Shown piece by piece: positions 1-10,305 of a DNA stretch of 64,000 nucleotides (the stretch's first letter is position 1; each line of letters opens with the position of its first letter). The notes under the pieces were generated by a model, which saw only the letters and a program-made list of their open reading frames with translations, was not told the DNA's origin and ran no database searches. The stretch is from assembly GCA_019915015.1 (NCBI GenBank), contig JAHBBC010000024.1:1-64000 (forward strand), in the 5' to 3' direction. Origin of the DNA: Auriscalpium vulgare. Taxonomy: Eukaryota > Basidiomycota > Agaricomycetes > Russulales > Auriscalpiaceae. A program made the translations under genes and the position numbers.

Positions 1-112
1 TCTATTTATGGACCACCCCAGCACTAGTGTGCTGTTGCGCATCGCGATTTTCGGTGCGGTCCGAGGCGTTGTCAACGTCAACGTGCTCAAGATGGAATGA
101 ATCAAACGAAAT

Positions 113-436
113 CATGTTCTCACGGTGCTTTTCGGTCAGTACTCCCCCAAAATCACTCCAGTTTCGTGCTCAGATTGCTCGTTGTCATCGACAGAATACG
201 TGCCGCATGCTCTCCGAGCTGTGCATTATTGAATGAACGAAGATGGATGTGCCGCGCGGTAAAGTGCGTGATCGCTCCGTGTTGTCTTCACCGTGCACAG
301 CCGGCACCTCGTGGAAGACGAGCAGACTGGACCTCCTACGCGCGACATGCACCCGTTCTCCTCGGTTGCGCTGATTTCTCATTGAATTCGTCGCAGAGAC
401 CATCATGCGGCCGTGCTGGAATCTCGAGGGTATAAA
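113..436 (+). promoter_or_regulatory. Duplicated upstream region of aspartic protease copy 1, with TATA box
   Basis: A TATAAA box lies at 431-436, 82 bases before the protease ATG at 518. The stretch around 113-190 is closely matched by 13640-13720 upstream of the second protease (both contain a TGTTCTCACGGT block followed by CTTTTCGGTCAGTA). The promoter was therefore copied together with the gene. Everything upstream of 113 shows no gene. Confidence 0.6.
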
Positions 437-517
437 GGCAGCGCAGTCTCCGCCTACAGTCTCCACCGGCCCTCCTCCCCAAGAGTCGAGTATCAAGTCA
501 AGTCTTTCTTCATCGAA

Positions 518-2129
518 ATGTACTTCTCCGCCGCCTTCATCCTCGCTGCGCTCCCCTTCCTGGCCACGGCCGTCCCCATCGCGGAGACGCCGTCGGCGCG
601 CAGCGGCGTCGCCATCCCCATCGCCAAGCGCTCTACCCTGCACCGCGCCGATGGGTCCGTCAACGCCGAGGTCCTCCAGAGGAAAGTGCGCAGCTCTGTC
701 GCGTGAGTGCACTTTCTCGGGTTCTTCCTTCTGCACTGGCGCTGATTACCGTCATGCTTTGTTAGCAAGATCAACCGGGGCTTCGAGATCTACGAGCGCA
801 ACACCGGCAAGGTCCACCCCTCGGCGCGCAACCTCAAGAAACGTGCCACGTCGGGTGCCGATGCTCTGACTGACGACGACGCCCAGCTCTGGTACGGCAC
901 GATTTCGGTCGGCACTCCGGCCAAGCAGTACACGGGTCAGTCTTCTTGCTTGCCTCGCTCGCAGAGGCGACCCGGCTGACGCATACTTTTGCACGCACAG
1001 TCGACTTCGACACGGGCAGCAGCGATCTCTTCTTGCCCGCTCCTCCTGCGGCTCGACCTGCTCTGGACATACGCTGTACAGCCCCAGCGCGAGCTCCACT
1101 TCGAAGGACCGCAAGAAGACGTTCACACTGAAGTACGGGGACGGATCCTCCGTCACTGGTGAACAGTATACAGACACGGTGTCCATCGCCGGCTTGACCG
1201 TACGTCCGCGCACTCATTACTTGCTGAAAATTTATCTGACGTGCTTGACGATCGCTGCAGGCTACTGGACAGACCCTCGGCTCTGCGAAGACCTACTCCA
1301 CCGGCTTCGAGAGCTCCGAGTTCCCTGCGGATGGACTCCTCGGCATGGCGTTCGAGTCGCTCTCGGACTACAAGGCCAACCCGCTCTTCCAGTCGCTCAT
1401 CGCGGCGGGCAAGGTAGCGGACGAGTCGTTCGGCTTTTACTTCGCGTCGTCCGGATCCGAGCTGTTCATTGGCGGCGTCAACGACCAGCTGTACTCCGGC
1501 GACTTCACCACCGTCGACGTCACCACGGCAGTGCGTCTTTCTCCGCGCGATCGTGATCCTGATGCTGATGCTAATGCGGTGGCTGCGCAGGCGTACTGGC
1601 AGACGACCTTCGACAGCATCTCTGTCGACGGCCAGCAGGTCGTGGACAGCACCGCGGCTATCATCGACACCGGCACCACGCAGCTCATCGGCTCCTCCAC
1701 CGGCATCGCGGCGCTCTACGCGCAGATCAGCGGCGCCCAAGAGGACGACTCTCTCGGTACCGGCCTCTACAGCAGTACGTTGTTTCCCTTCGTACCGGCG
1801 CCACATTGTCGCTGACGCCGCGCGCACAGTCCCGTGCTCGTTCAACACGCCGCTCTCGGTGACGCTCGGCGGCACTGAGTTCACCATCGACCCCAGCACC
1901 TTCAACCTCGGCCCCGTCTCTGACGGCTCGTCCACTTGCGTCGGCGGCGCCGCTGCGGACGATGATATCGCCAGCGGTGAGCACTTTCACGCGCGCATTT
2001 CTCCCGCGGTTGCTGATGTGCCCATGTGTTCTCGCAGAATTCTGGATCCTCGGTGACGTGTTCCTGCAGAATGTCTACACGAAGTTCGACGTCGGCAACC
2101 AGCAGATCGGCTTTGCCACCCTTGCTTGA
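518..2129 (+). pseudogene. Secreted aspartic protease (peptidase A1, polyporopepsin-like), copy 1, frameshifted
   Basis: Pepsin-family acid protease precursor: signal peptide (MYFSAAFILAALPFLATA), propeptide with a KKR processing site, first catalytic motif DTGSS near 1011, second motif DTGTT near 1668, C-terminal ILGDVFLQN motif. Seven exons are inferred by comparison with the paralog at 13939-15552; introns start with GTGAGT, GTACGT or GTGCGT (first exon 518-702, second from 766). In the exon carrying the first catalytic Asp, one base is missing relative to the paralog between 1039 and 1040 (CCC-G-CTCC against CCC-GAC-TCG), so the frame runs into a stop at 1129-1131, right after the first active-site motif. 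All later exons keep a clean frame, so the lesion is recent or a sequencing error. If real, no active two-lobed enzyme can be made. Confidence 0.8.
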
Positions 2130-3314
2130 GCGACGATCTGGGAATGGACACGATCTAACGCACGGTACTTATATTGCATGAATGGCTTTCAACGGTCATG
2201 ATCACGAGCGCGCGTAAAACACGCGCTGTACTAAAAGCATTTGTTTATTGGTACTTACGCACACAAATTTCGCATAGCATTGTCATGGAGTGTCTGTAGA
2301 ATATCCAATGAACTGAACTGCTTCCAAACTTCTTCAACGTTGTCCGGGCTATAAGCACATCTCCGGTGTGGCGACGGATCACAACGCCACGTGGCCTTTC
2401 AGTGCTCCGGCCTCTTCCTCCGCAGAGTTCAAATGCTGGTTGGTCTTGTCTCTGCTTGACCCAGCTTTTATATCCGTTTTATCCCTGTTCATGCGATCAC
2501 CAGCTAGACAAGAAAGACTGAATGCAAGCGACCAAGAGAGGCAGCGGGCTTGTCGACTCGAGGATTGCACGCTTCAATGTTCAAGTTGGCCCTCTTGGGA
2601 TGTCCTGATGCCTACCCACCGAAACCAGACTTAAGGTGCGTGTAATTTCTGGTACGACCCCATTCCGCCGGCGCTGACCACGTATATCGCATACAGATCG
2701 ACATCGACGTCACTGCCATGACCATCCAACGACATCTGCCTCTTCTGCTCAAAACCCCAGCATCTTCGCACCCTATGCGACCTACAGCATCTCATCCAGC
2801 AACACAAATGGCGCAAGATTGGCGTCGATACGACTCGACATTGCTGAGCGCGGACGGGTGGTCATAGCTCCGGCGCGGTCGACTAACATGCGCGAGGCGA
2901 GAGGAAGGCCGGAGGAAGGTAGTCGTTAGGTCTCGACAGGCTCGTCAGGACTCAGCATGGAGTCCTGTACATTGCGCTTGTAGTGGGCTGCTGCTAAATG
3001 AATCACTGATCCGCTCCAGATCCGCTCCCTTCCCGTCGACCATAACCGTTGATTGGCGACTCTCATTGTGTCCGCCTACCTCGACCGAGCTCGCAAGGCT
3101 ATCTCCCTTTCCTTTCTACCATACTGCTTGCCGCGTCGACTGTCTCAACTTCCATTGGTCCGTTGTCGTGAGTATGTGAAATTTTGTCGCTTCATCGTCC
3201 GATGTCTGATAGTTCTACTGCTTCCACGCCGGGCCATGCAGCTTGTGTGCTACTCATACTGTGACGTCTTCGCATGTCCTTTCGCGGCCTCTGCAGCTCA
3301 ATACTGCATGTTTC
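2130..3314. other. Intergenic, no gene seen
   Basis: The first ~150 bases (to about 2287) resemble the sequence downstream of the second protease (15553-15708), including a shared GTCATGATCAC stretch and CGCGCTGTACTA, and so belong to the duplicated segment. The rest holds only short frames without family resemblance. Confidence 0.5.
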
Positions 3315-4832
3315 TCAGTTAGAACCAGATACCCACAGAGCCCGCCGCTTGACCACCATCCCCGGCAACGACTCCTGCAGCCTTCGAACGTCGTTGTCGT
3401 CCACCTCCCACCCGACAAATTCCACCTTCCTCATCACACGCCCACCGCGCGCGCGCTCCGCCAGACAGCGCGGAAGTGCCGCAGCGACCGCCCAGTCGGC
3501 GGTACACCGCCGCGCGGTCAAGTCGACGCCAGAGATAACAAGCACCGAAAGCGCGGGAAGGAAACCCTGGTCCCACAGTGCCGCGCAGAACGACAGCACC
3601 ACCGGCCCGCAGACTTCGACCTGGCGCAGCCCCCGCGCGCGGCGCAGTACGAGGGCCCACCCGGGGTTATACCCGCCGCGCACTGCGAGCTCCGCGAGGT
3701 GCTCCGATGCGAGGGCCTCCAGCGCACATGGCACGAGGTCCGTCCCGGGTGTCTCACCCACGAGCCTCAGCGCCAGCGTGGGGGCACCTCCGGCGCGCCA
3801 TGCAGTGACATCGACGCGGGCTTTCTCCCGCATATCTTGCGCCACGATCGGCTCGATGGTGACGCGCAAAATGTGGGCCGTGACGCACGCAGTGGCAGCC
3901 GTGATGAACGCCACCAGCGCGTCCGCGCTACAGCGCAGCAGCGTGCACTCGATGCAGGCATTGATGGGGAGGGCAAGATGCGCGAGGATGGTGCGTGCGC
4001 TGGATATGCTGGAGTCGAGGTGGATGTGACGCAATGCAACCAGCCGAACGGTGGGATGCGGCCCGTCGTCCTCTACCTCCAGGTAAAGACTGAGCCGTTG
4101 CAGGTGGCGCATGCGGCCCAGCGCGCCCAGAATGTCCCGAAGCGCGGTGCTGCCGTGCCTGATGAACAGCGAGACAAGGCCAGCAAGCAGGGGTGACGTC
4201 CATGGCAGCGGACCGTGTGTCTGGATGGATAGATGCAACAGCGCTGGAGCGCCTGTCGCCCCGCCAAGCAGACTGTCTGGTATAAAGGGCACAGCCGTGC
4301 CAAAATTGATGGACGTGGAGTATACGATGTCGAGAGATTGCAGGATCGGCGCGGGGGCGCAAAGACTGGGCAGCTCATACTCGGAGGTATGCATGCACAG
4401 GACGCGTGTGCGGGCCAGGTTCTTGCGGATGAAATCAAGGTCGAAGGGGGTAATGGGATAAGCTGGGATAGGGTGATCCGTGATTGTCAGTGGTACGTCT
4501 TGAGCGCGGAAGAGGAAGGCTTCCTCCCAGCGGTCGCCCAGGACGAAAGGGAAGTTGATGCTGGATGCCCATAGAGTGGGGTTGTGGAGGGCAATGCTCC
4601 GCCATTGCTGGCAGACGTGAGTGGCATTCAACCACCCAAGTTCATGCTTGGATTTAAAACGTGATGTCTTGACCAAAGGTGGCGCGATCGAAGAGAGGAT
4701 GGAGAAGACGACGGTGAGGATTTCGGGCGGCAGGCGCACGGCGGGGATTCGGGAATTGTGCTTGCCGGAAGCCTCGTTATCGGCATTGCCGATGAAGGAG
4801 TCTACACCGTGCATACTTTGCGTGTGCGGCAT
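3315..4832 (-). CDS. F-box-like protein, subfamily A, copy 1
   Basis: Single-exon 505-residue protein of the expanded F-box-like family of Agaricomycetes. The F-box region sits near residues 30-90 of this start: VRLPPEILTVVFSIL, then a W-L-N-A-T-H-V-C-Q-Q-W-R-S-I-A-L segment and NPTLWASSINFPF. The remainder is leucine-rich and resembles degenerate LRR repeats. The open frame extends upstream to 4973, but only through a GTG; the first ATG is at 4832 (MPHTQSMHG), which I take as the start. By family, an F-box binds Skp1 and recruits a target to the SCF ubiquitin ligase; the target is unknown. The 5' side is adjacent to an oppositely oriented C-terminal relic of another F-box gene. Confidence 0.75.
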   Translation of the reverse strand: MPHTQSMHGVDSFIGNADNEASGKHNSRIPAVRLPPEILTVVFSILSSIAPPLVKTSRFKSKHELGWLNATHVCQQWRSIALHNPTLWASSINFPFVLGDRWEEAFLFRAQDVPLTITDHPIPAYPITPFDLDFIRKNLARTRVLCMHTSEYELPSLCAPAPILQSLDIVYSTSINFGTAVPFIPDSLLGGATGAPALLHLSIQTHGPLPWTSPLLAGLVSLFIRHGSTALRDILGALGRMRHLQRLSLYLEVEDDGPHPTVRLVALRHIHLDSSISSARTILAHLALPINACIECTLLRCSADALVAFITAATACVTAHILRVTIEPIVAQDMREKARVDVTAWRAGGAPTLALRLVGETPGTDLVPCALEALASEHLAELAVRGGYNPGWALVLRRARGLRQVEVCGPVVLSFCAALWDQGFLPALSVLVISGVDLTARRCTADWAVAAALPRCLAERARGGRVMRKVEFVGWEVDDNDVRRLQESLPGMVVKRRALWVSGSN

Positions 4833-4944
4833 GTGTACGATTGAGCAGTAACTGAGTAAGTGTTGTACCGTTGATTCTGAGTCGGAAGCCTCAAGCTCAA
4901 GGCTCAGCCTACTACAGGACACCTGATTTCGGGTTAGGGTCGAG

Positions 4945-5150
4945 ATGACGGGTGGCGAGGGTGCGTGAGGCACTGCCGGGGACGCGTGTCACATGGAACA
5001 ACAGCGCACAAGAGGGAAGTGGCAAGGATGGTGAGAAAGGAGGCACTGAGGAGGCATACACACCCGAGTCGCTGGACTCCCTCTTCGCTGCTGGAGTCTC
5101 TTTCAAGGAGTTATGGAAGGCCAAGCCTGGTCGGCGTGCACTGTGCTGAT
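4945..5150 (+). pseudogene. C-terminal fragment of an F-box-like gene (relic)
   Basis: Reads VARVREALPGTRVTW and, further on, EEAYTPESLDSLFAAG. This matches the C-terminus and downstream frame of the F-box gene at 8205-10064 (VARVREALPGMRVT, and EEAYSMPSLDSLFAT in the sequence just past its stop). Nothing upstream on this strand continues the gene, so it is an orphan 3' end, in the orientation opposite to its parent and abutting the 5' side of the gene at 3315-4832. Confidence 0.65.
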
Positions 5151-5479
5151 GGGCTGTCGCCGAGATGATCCTGCGGATGATGTACTGCACAAAACACTGT
5201 ATCATTCACGACGATACAGTCCAGATATATAGCCTCTGGAATATGCGACTCGGAGGAGAACCGATTGCCATGCGAGCCAGGATTCGTTGCTCTAGTTCGC
5301 TTTCGACCTGCTCGAATCTGGAGAGCAGCCTGGGCAATAGATTGACTCAGACTTCTTTGGCATATAGTAGCACGCGCAGACCTGAACTGGCGTGTCCGTG
5401 ACCGTGCTCGACGAGCCCGTTTCCCTGCAAAGACATGAGTATTCAAGTAAGTATTAAGTAGAAGCCTAGGCTTGGATGT

Positions 5480-6445
5480 GACGACAGGCTGACCATGTGC
5501 GAAGGAAGTAGACTTCGACGCCTTTACGGATATGTCCTTTGTTTTTGAAGTTACAGCATGCGTCGTCCCACCATGCGTTATCACCGGCACTTGATCGCTG
5601 TTGACTGCGGGGGTATGCTATGAAGAGTCTATATGCACTAGTGATCGTCGTCGGCCATGTGAAACTGAGCGACTATCACGATTGACGTACTTGTCTACCT
5701 GACTAATGGATCCCTTAGAAACGAGGCCAACCTGCAAATATTCAGTGAGTTTTGTCGCGTGAGGAGCGTCCACTACACACCTTTTCAATCATACTCGCAA
5801 TTTCACGAATTTGATCAGCTCCTTGTGAAGAATGACCTAGGAGCGCATGCGAACGAGATCAAGACACAGCTGTCGTTATTGCAAAAAGCGACTAACCGAA
5901 CAAGAAGATGTGATCGCCGGCCTGATAGTTCTCAGCCAGCCACCGATACGCATTGAGAACGGTTTCCTCATGGGGCCTGCGTATTGAGTATACTCGTAAA
6001 CTGCAAGTAGCACAGATAATGAACGAGTGCTTACCGATCAGAAAGCATCCGTTTCCAAGTCGAGGGGGAGTACCACGCTCCCTCAGGAGCTCTGATATGG
6101 TGCACGAGCTGACGTTCGCTTTGCTCTAGATTGCTATACACTGGCAGTTCAAAAGCCTTGACAAGATGATACAGTCAGAAGCAAACAGGAAAATGGTATG
6201 CCAATGCGAACCGTAAGATGAAGCGTCACTGCGCCGTTAACACAAACAACAAGATTTCTGCTTTGGTTTGTCCGTGGCGGTGGGCATGAGCGCGCAGGTA
6301 GGTGATTAGTGCCAGCAGCGGAAACCGGGTTGTTGCCAGGTCCGACGAGAGTCTCCTCAGAGCCCCGAGCCGACGACGGAGCTCTTGTCGTCAGTAATGA
6401 GGGAGACCGGTCGGCTTTGGAGCTGGAGGGGGACGAGGTAGACAT
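5480..6445 (-). pseudogene. DUF2235-family (T6SS phospholipase effector Tle1-like alpha/beta hydrolase) relic
   Basis: Scattered pieces in order on the minus strand: a serine-rich N-terminus beginning at 6445 and ending in RNLVVCVNG (family: R-N-L-V-V-C-I-D-G-T); then near 5970-5900 the hallmark NAYRWLAENYQAGDHIFLFG; then near 5850-5790 a degraded nucleophile region reading GADQIREIASMIEK and VGLVSKG; then near 5560-5510 a KGVEVYFLRTW piece. The GFSRG nucleophile motif cannot be read in frame: about two bases are lacking where it should be, so the gene looks dead. Assignment rests on remembered family consensus. The 5' CpG-rich part (6300-6450) may still be a promoter-proximal exon. Confidence 0.55.
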
Positions 6446-6499
6446 GAGTGGGTCGGGGTGTTGTCGGAGAGAGAGGTGTGGCCCGGGCGTGAGGGACAA

Positions 6500-8130
6500 C
6501 CGGCGCTCATTTATAAGTACCTATTTATGCTTGTTCGGTGTTGGCGACGGTCCTGGTGGCGAGGTCCTAGCGGCGTAGAGAGGACGTGCCGAGTACTTCG
6601 TAGCTGGCCTTTCACCGGCGGCTTTTTGGCCGGGGCCGGGGCCGGTACAGTCTCCGCCCGGCATCCCATCTCCCTTCTCCCATCCCCCACGCCGCCCGCC
6701 GCTCATAAGCTCTGCCCCGCGCGCTACATGTTGAAAGGAGCGCGTCACTCGGTCCACACTCGGTACTCAGCGTTGGGTGCGGGAAGTGTCGACCTCGCCT
6801 GCCATAACCACGTCTTCAACACGACGAGGCTTCTATATGCCATTGCGTAGTATGGTGCGTGCCCGCCAGTACCCAGCCTCACACGTCGAAAACGCAGGCT
6901 GAACACGTCACAAACGACGCGTAGCGACTATCGGATCAATTGGACGTGGCGGAGCGGCGCTGCGCTGAGCCTTATCCTGTCGTCTTGAGATGCAGCCTGA
7001 GTCGGGCGACGGGTTCTGGGAGGAAAGCAACGCGTGAGTGGACCTGTCTCGTAACACTCTCGTCGCTGACCTGATGCAGGTCAGTCTGGGATTCTGGGCA
7101 ACAATGACAGCTTTGTGATGGGCCTGTTCCGACATTCTGGAGATCGAAGAAGAGTTCGACGATATCGTCGGGATTGTGAGGACGGATAGTGGGACATGGT
7201 GCGCAGCGCTGCGCACATTGTATTGCAGGCAGGTTGAGCTAACAGGTTTGCGTTTCGCAGGGCATCTTGCTCATGGTTCGCCATTTTGCTTCCGTCGACC
7301 GATCCTCCTTGGGCGTGTCAACTCCAAGTCCTTCTCCCATTCGTGCACAGCAACATTCGATGGTGCGGCGTCGACTCGTCAGCTACTACATTCTCCGACC
7401 CACCAGCACCGTTTCGCCTCGACCTCACGGCCGCCATCCACAGCACACATTCCTTCAACGTGCACACCTACGCAGCGTCGCCACCCCGTTGAGGGTCGCC
7501 ACTCAGACACCACGCGGCTGCATGCACACGCACCCTCTGTCCCGAGATTACTCCCGTAGCGCACATTTGGCGAGGGGCCCGAGCTGCCCGCGAAATCACA
7601 GTCCTCGTCTTTCGTCCACTCTCCCGACCTCACTCACGCAGAGATGTGCGCAGACCTGTGCGCGCAGGAGGAGCTTCATGAATGATGTCACGGAGAAGGC
7701 GCTGCGATATGTTTTCGACACTGCATATGGCGGCTCGGCTTGCTCGACGAGAAGTGAGTATATGCTTATGGTCGTGGCGCCGAGCATGGCTAACCGCTGT
7801 GGCCAGCGACCACGCGTGACGCCTACGTAGTGCGGGTGGTGAATCGAGCGCGAGACGCGAGAGTCCGGGAGGGCATCAAGATGCGGCGATATATGCTGGG
7901 CGAATTGGGAGAGCGATCAAGTCGCCCGCTTTTCGCTGGTTCGTTCATGTAAGCCTACAATTCACCCATACACTACTGCATGACGACACGTCATTGCCTA
8001 AAAGGCTCGCTCTGACTTTCTCCCAGGATCTGCTCGCCTCCCGACCAGCTGCGGCCATCACCTCTCGTCACACCCACACACTCGTCCAGCTCCTGTCGCA
8101 AATAGCCTGCCGTGTTGTAGTCTTGGCCTT
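6500..8130. other. Unassigned stretch, no convincing gene
   Basis: Open frames of 60-190 codons exist on both strands but none shows a domain, and frames shift repeatedly. Sequence at 8134-8204 is the former C-terminal tail of the F-box gene at 8205-10064. No RNA gene was recognised. Confidence 0.4.
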
Positions 8131-8204
8131 CCATCAGTCCGTTGAATAGACTCTAGTGGCGAAGAGTGAGTCCAGCGAGGGCATACTATATGCTTCCTCC
8201 GAGC

Positions 8205-10064
8205 CTACTTTCTCGCTGTCCTCGCCATCTCCATCTTCCGCGGCCTTGTCCCATATGTCACACGCATACCCGGCAGCGCCTCGCGCACCCGCGCCACCCA
8301 CGCCTCGTCCACATCGCACTGCGCAACGTCAAGTTCCTCCAGAGGATACCCGTTCTGTGCACGCGCGATGAGGCATAGCGGCAGCTCGTGAGACACCCGC
8401 TCGTTATCACCCTCATCAACCTCGTCGAACACCCACTTGTTATCACCCCCTCTTCCGCCAGCCACAATGTCGACGCCGAGGAGCACTTCAGTGAGAACGA
8501 GGGTGGAGAGTGCCGGGAAGATGCATTGCAAGCGGGGCGCTGAGATACGAGGAACATGGGGTGGACTGGCGTCGACGGGGAGCATGGCCGTGCAGAGCAA
8601 CGCAACGGCCTTGGCTGTTCGGACTGTGAGGCGGCGCAGCCCGGGTGCACGCCCCATCAAGTCTGCCCATGCGTGCGCGTCAAGAACATACATTGGGGGT
8701 GTCCATATTGTTAACTCCTCAAGGTGAGTCGATGAGAACGTCTTCAGAGCCTTCGGCACGATGTTGACATCCCATAGAGAATGGTCCTGAAATGCTTGCG
8801 CAAACTCGAAGGCCACATGTGGTGTAGTTTCGCCGTGTCTCCGAGGGTTGATTATCACAGTACTGGTTGGGTGATAGTAATGCGTATTCATCGTGTCGAT
8901 ACTCAGGTTTGTGATGGCGTTATTCATCCCAATTGCTGAGTTGGCATGTGCGTGGACAGATGCGAGAGTGAAGGCATATACCTCATCCAAATAATTCGCG
9001 GGAAAGTCGGCAACGATAGGGGCCCACATTTGACAACGGACTTGGCAATGGGTAGCCAGCGAGAGATGCAATAGGAAGTATGTCAATCTTGGCGCGTCAG
9101 GGCTGACATCCATAATCTTTAATTCCACCAAGCGCGCAGGAGTGACGACACCGCGGCGTCCGGGCAGCAACGGCTGCGAACGAGGGCAGACACGTGCGCT
9201 CATGCTCTCAAGCTCTGGTAGTTGCTCGAGTGCATCGAGTAGGTCATGCACAGGTTGACTCCGATCATGCATATCCAAGCTTGTGAGGCTGCTGAACAGT
9301 GGTGCTGCCCAAGACATGCCAGGTGCCAGGCTCGCGTTAAAGCGACAGTGGCGCAGTGCCGGAGCACACCCTCCAAGGAATGTGTGCGGAACGCGGCCGT
9401 GGAGGACTGCAGTTATGTCGAGTGTGTGAAGGAGCGGTGCGTGACTATTGATCGTGTCCAGTGCTCCATCTTGATAAGCCACAATTTTCAGGTTTTGTGT
9501 GCGCCACATGTTTTCGTCTAGGAGTCTGACCACCCAATCGCAGTAGGAAGGATTCAGAGGCTCGCGATCGCGGTTCTGAATCGATATCGGTGCGCGTTGT
9601 GATCGTGCAGTGAACGCGGCTGCCCACTTGCGCCCGAGAGCCGTGGGGTCGATGTCAGTCCAGAGGGTTGCCCGTTCCAGCGCCACCTGCCGCCAGCGTC
9701 GGCAGACATACGTTACTATGAGCCAATCAGACCCCGGAGGAATCGCACGGCGCCTATAGGTGTCGTATGTGCGGTGAATTCTGTCGGGCGGGTCCGTGTC
9801 TCGGAGATATGTGAATATAATGGCGAGGATATCGGGATAGAGGCCGTCGACGGGGACAGGCGCGCGCTGCACTGCAAACGTGGTATTGTCACGCGCATCA
9901 GATGATGATTTGGATTCATGTCGAGAAAGTGTAGATTGTTCAGCAAGATTGACAGCGGCCGAGTGTTCTAGCTGTTCTTGTGCCTCATGCGCGTTGCTTG
10001 CCTCGCGCGCGGATGCCATTGGATATTCCGGCCTGTCGTGACGAGCGATTCGAGGTGTTTGCAT
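8205..10064 (-). CDS. F-box-like protein, subfamily A, copy 2, with C-terminal frameshift
   Basis: Single-exon 619-residue protein starting with a genuine ATG at 10064. A charged ~70-residue N-terminus precedes the F-box region (VDGLYPDILAIIFTYLRDTDPP; then WLIVTYVCRRWRQVALERATLWTDID), followed by leucine-rich sequence. Compared with the relic at 4945-5150, two extra bases (TA in ACATATGG, near 8253) shift the frame after LPGMRVT; the annotated frame ends 18 residues later, whereas the alternative frame continues 40 codons to 8134 as GEDSEKVGSEEAYSMPSLDSLF, which is the tail conserved in the relic. The stub is probably tolerated, since the F-box and repeat region are intact. Predicted SCF adaptor; substrate unknown. 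Confidence 0.75.
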   Translation of the reverse strand: MQTPRIARHDRPEYPMASAREASNAHEAQEQLEHSAAVNLAEQSTLSRHESKSSSDARDNTTFAVQRAPVPVDGLYPDILAIIFTYLRDTDPPDRIHRTYDTYRRRAIPPGSDWLIVTYVCRRWRQVALERATLWTDIDPTALGRKWAAAFTARSQRAPISIQNRDREPLNPSYCDWVVRLLDENMWRTQNLKIVAYQDGALDTINSHAPLLHTLDITAVLHGRVPHTFLGGCAPALRHCRFNASLAPGMSWAAPLFSSLTSLDMHDRSQPVHDLLDALEQLPELESMSARVCPRSQPLLPGRRGVVTPARLVELKIMDVSPDAPRLTYFLLHLSLATHCQVRCQMWAPIVADFPANYLDEVYAFTLASVHAHANSAIGMNNAITNLSIDTMNTHYYHPTSTVIINPRRHGETTPHVAFEFAQAFQDHSLWDVNIVPKALKTFSSTHLEELTIWTPPMYVLDAHAWADLMGRAPGLRRLTVRTAKAVALLCTAMLPVDASPPHVPRISAPRLQCIFPALSTLVLTEVLLGVDIVAGGRGGDNKWVFDEVDEGDNERVSHELPLCLIARAQNGYPLEELDVAQCDVDEAWVARVREALPGMRVTYGTRPRKMEMARTARK

Positions 10065-10305
10065 GAAGTAGCGAGCTGGTTATTGGATGTTGAAGAAGCT
10101 GCGGATGTGAGATGACTGTTGAAGTTTGAAGAACACAGGGGCGACGCGTGGTGAATCGTTAAGGGGTTAGCTCTCTCCCAATGAGACATCCTCGCTGTAT
10201 CAGACAACCAGGCGTCTCATTCATCTAGACGTGTCTCGCTGGGCGTCGCAGACACCAGCTCATATACTATTGGCCGGGATTTAGAGGCCTCTAGGATAGA
10301 ATAAT

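Noticed and set aside
4833..4973. Longer N-terminus for the F-box gene at 3315-4832
   Set aside because: The extension starts at GTG rather than ATG and overlaps the opposite-strand relic that begins at 4945.
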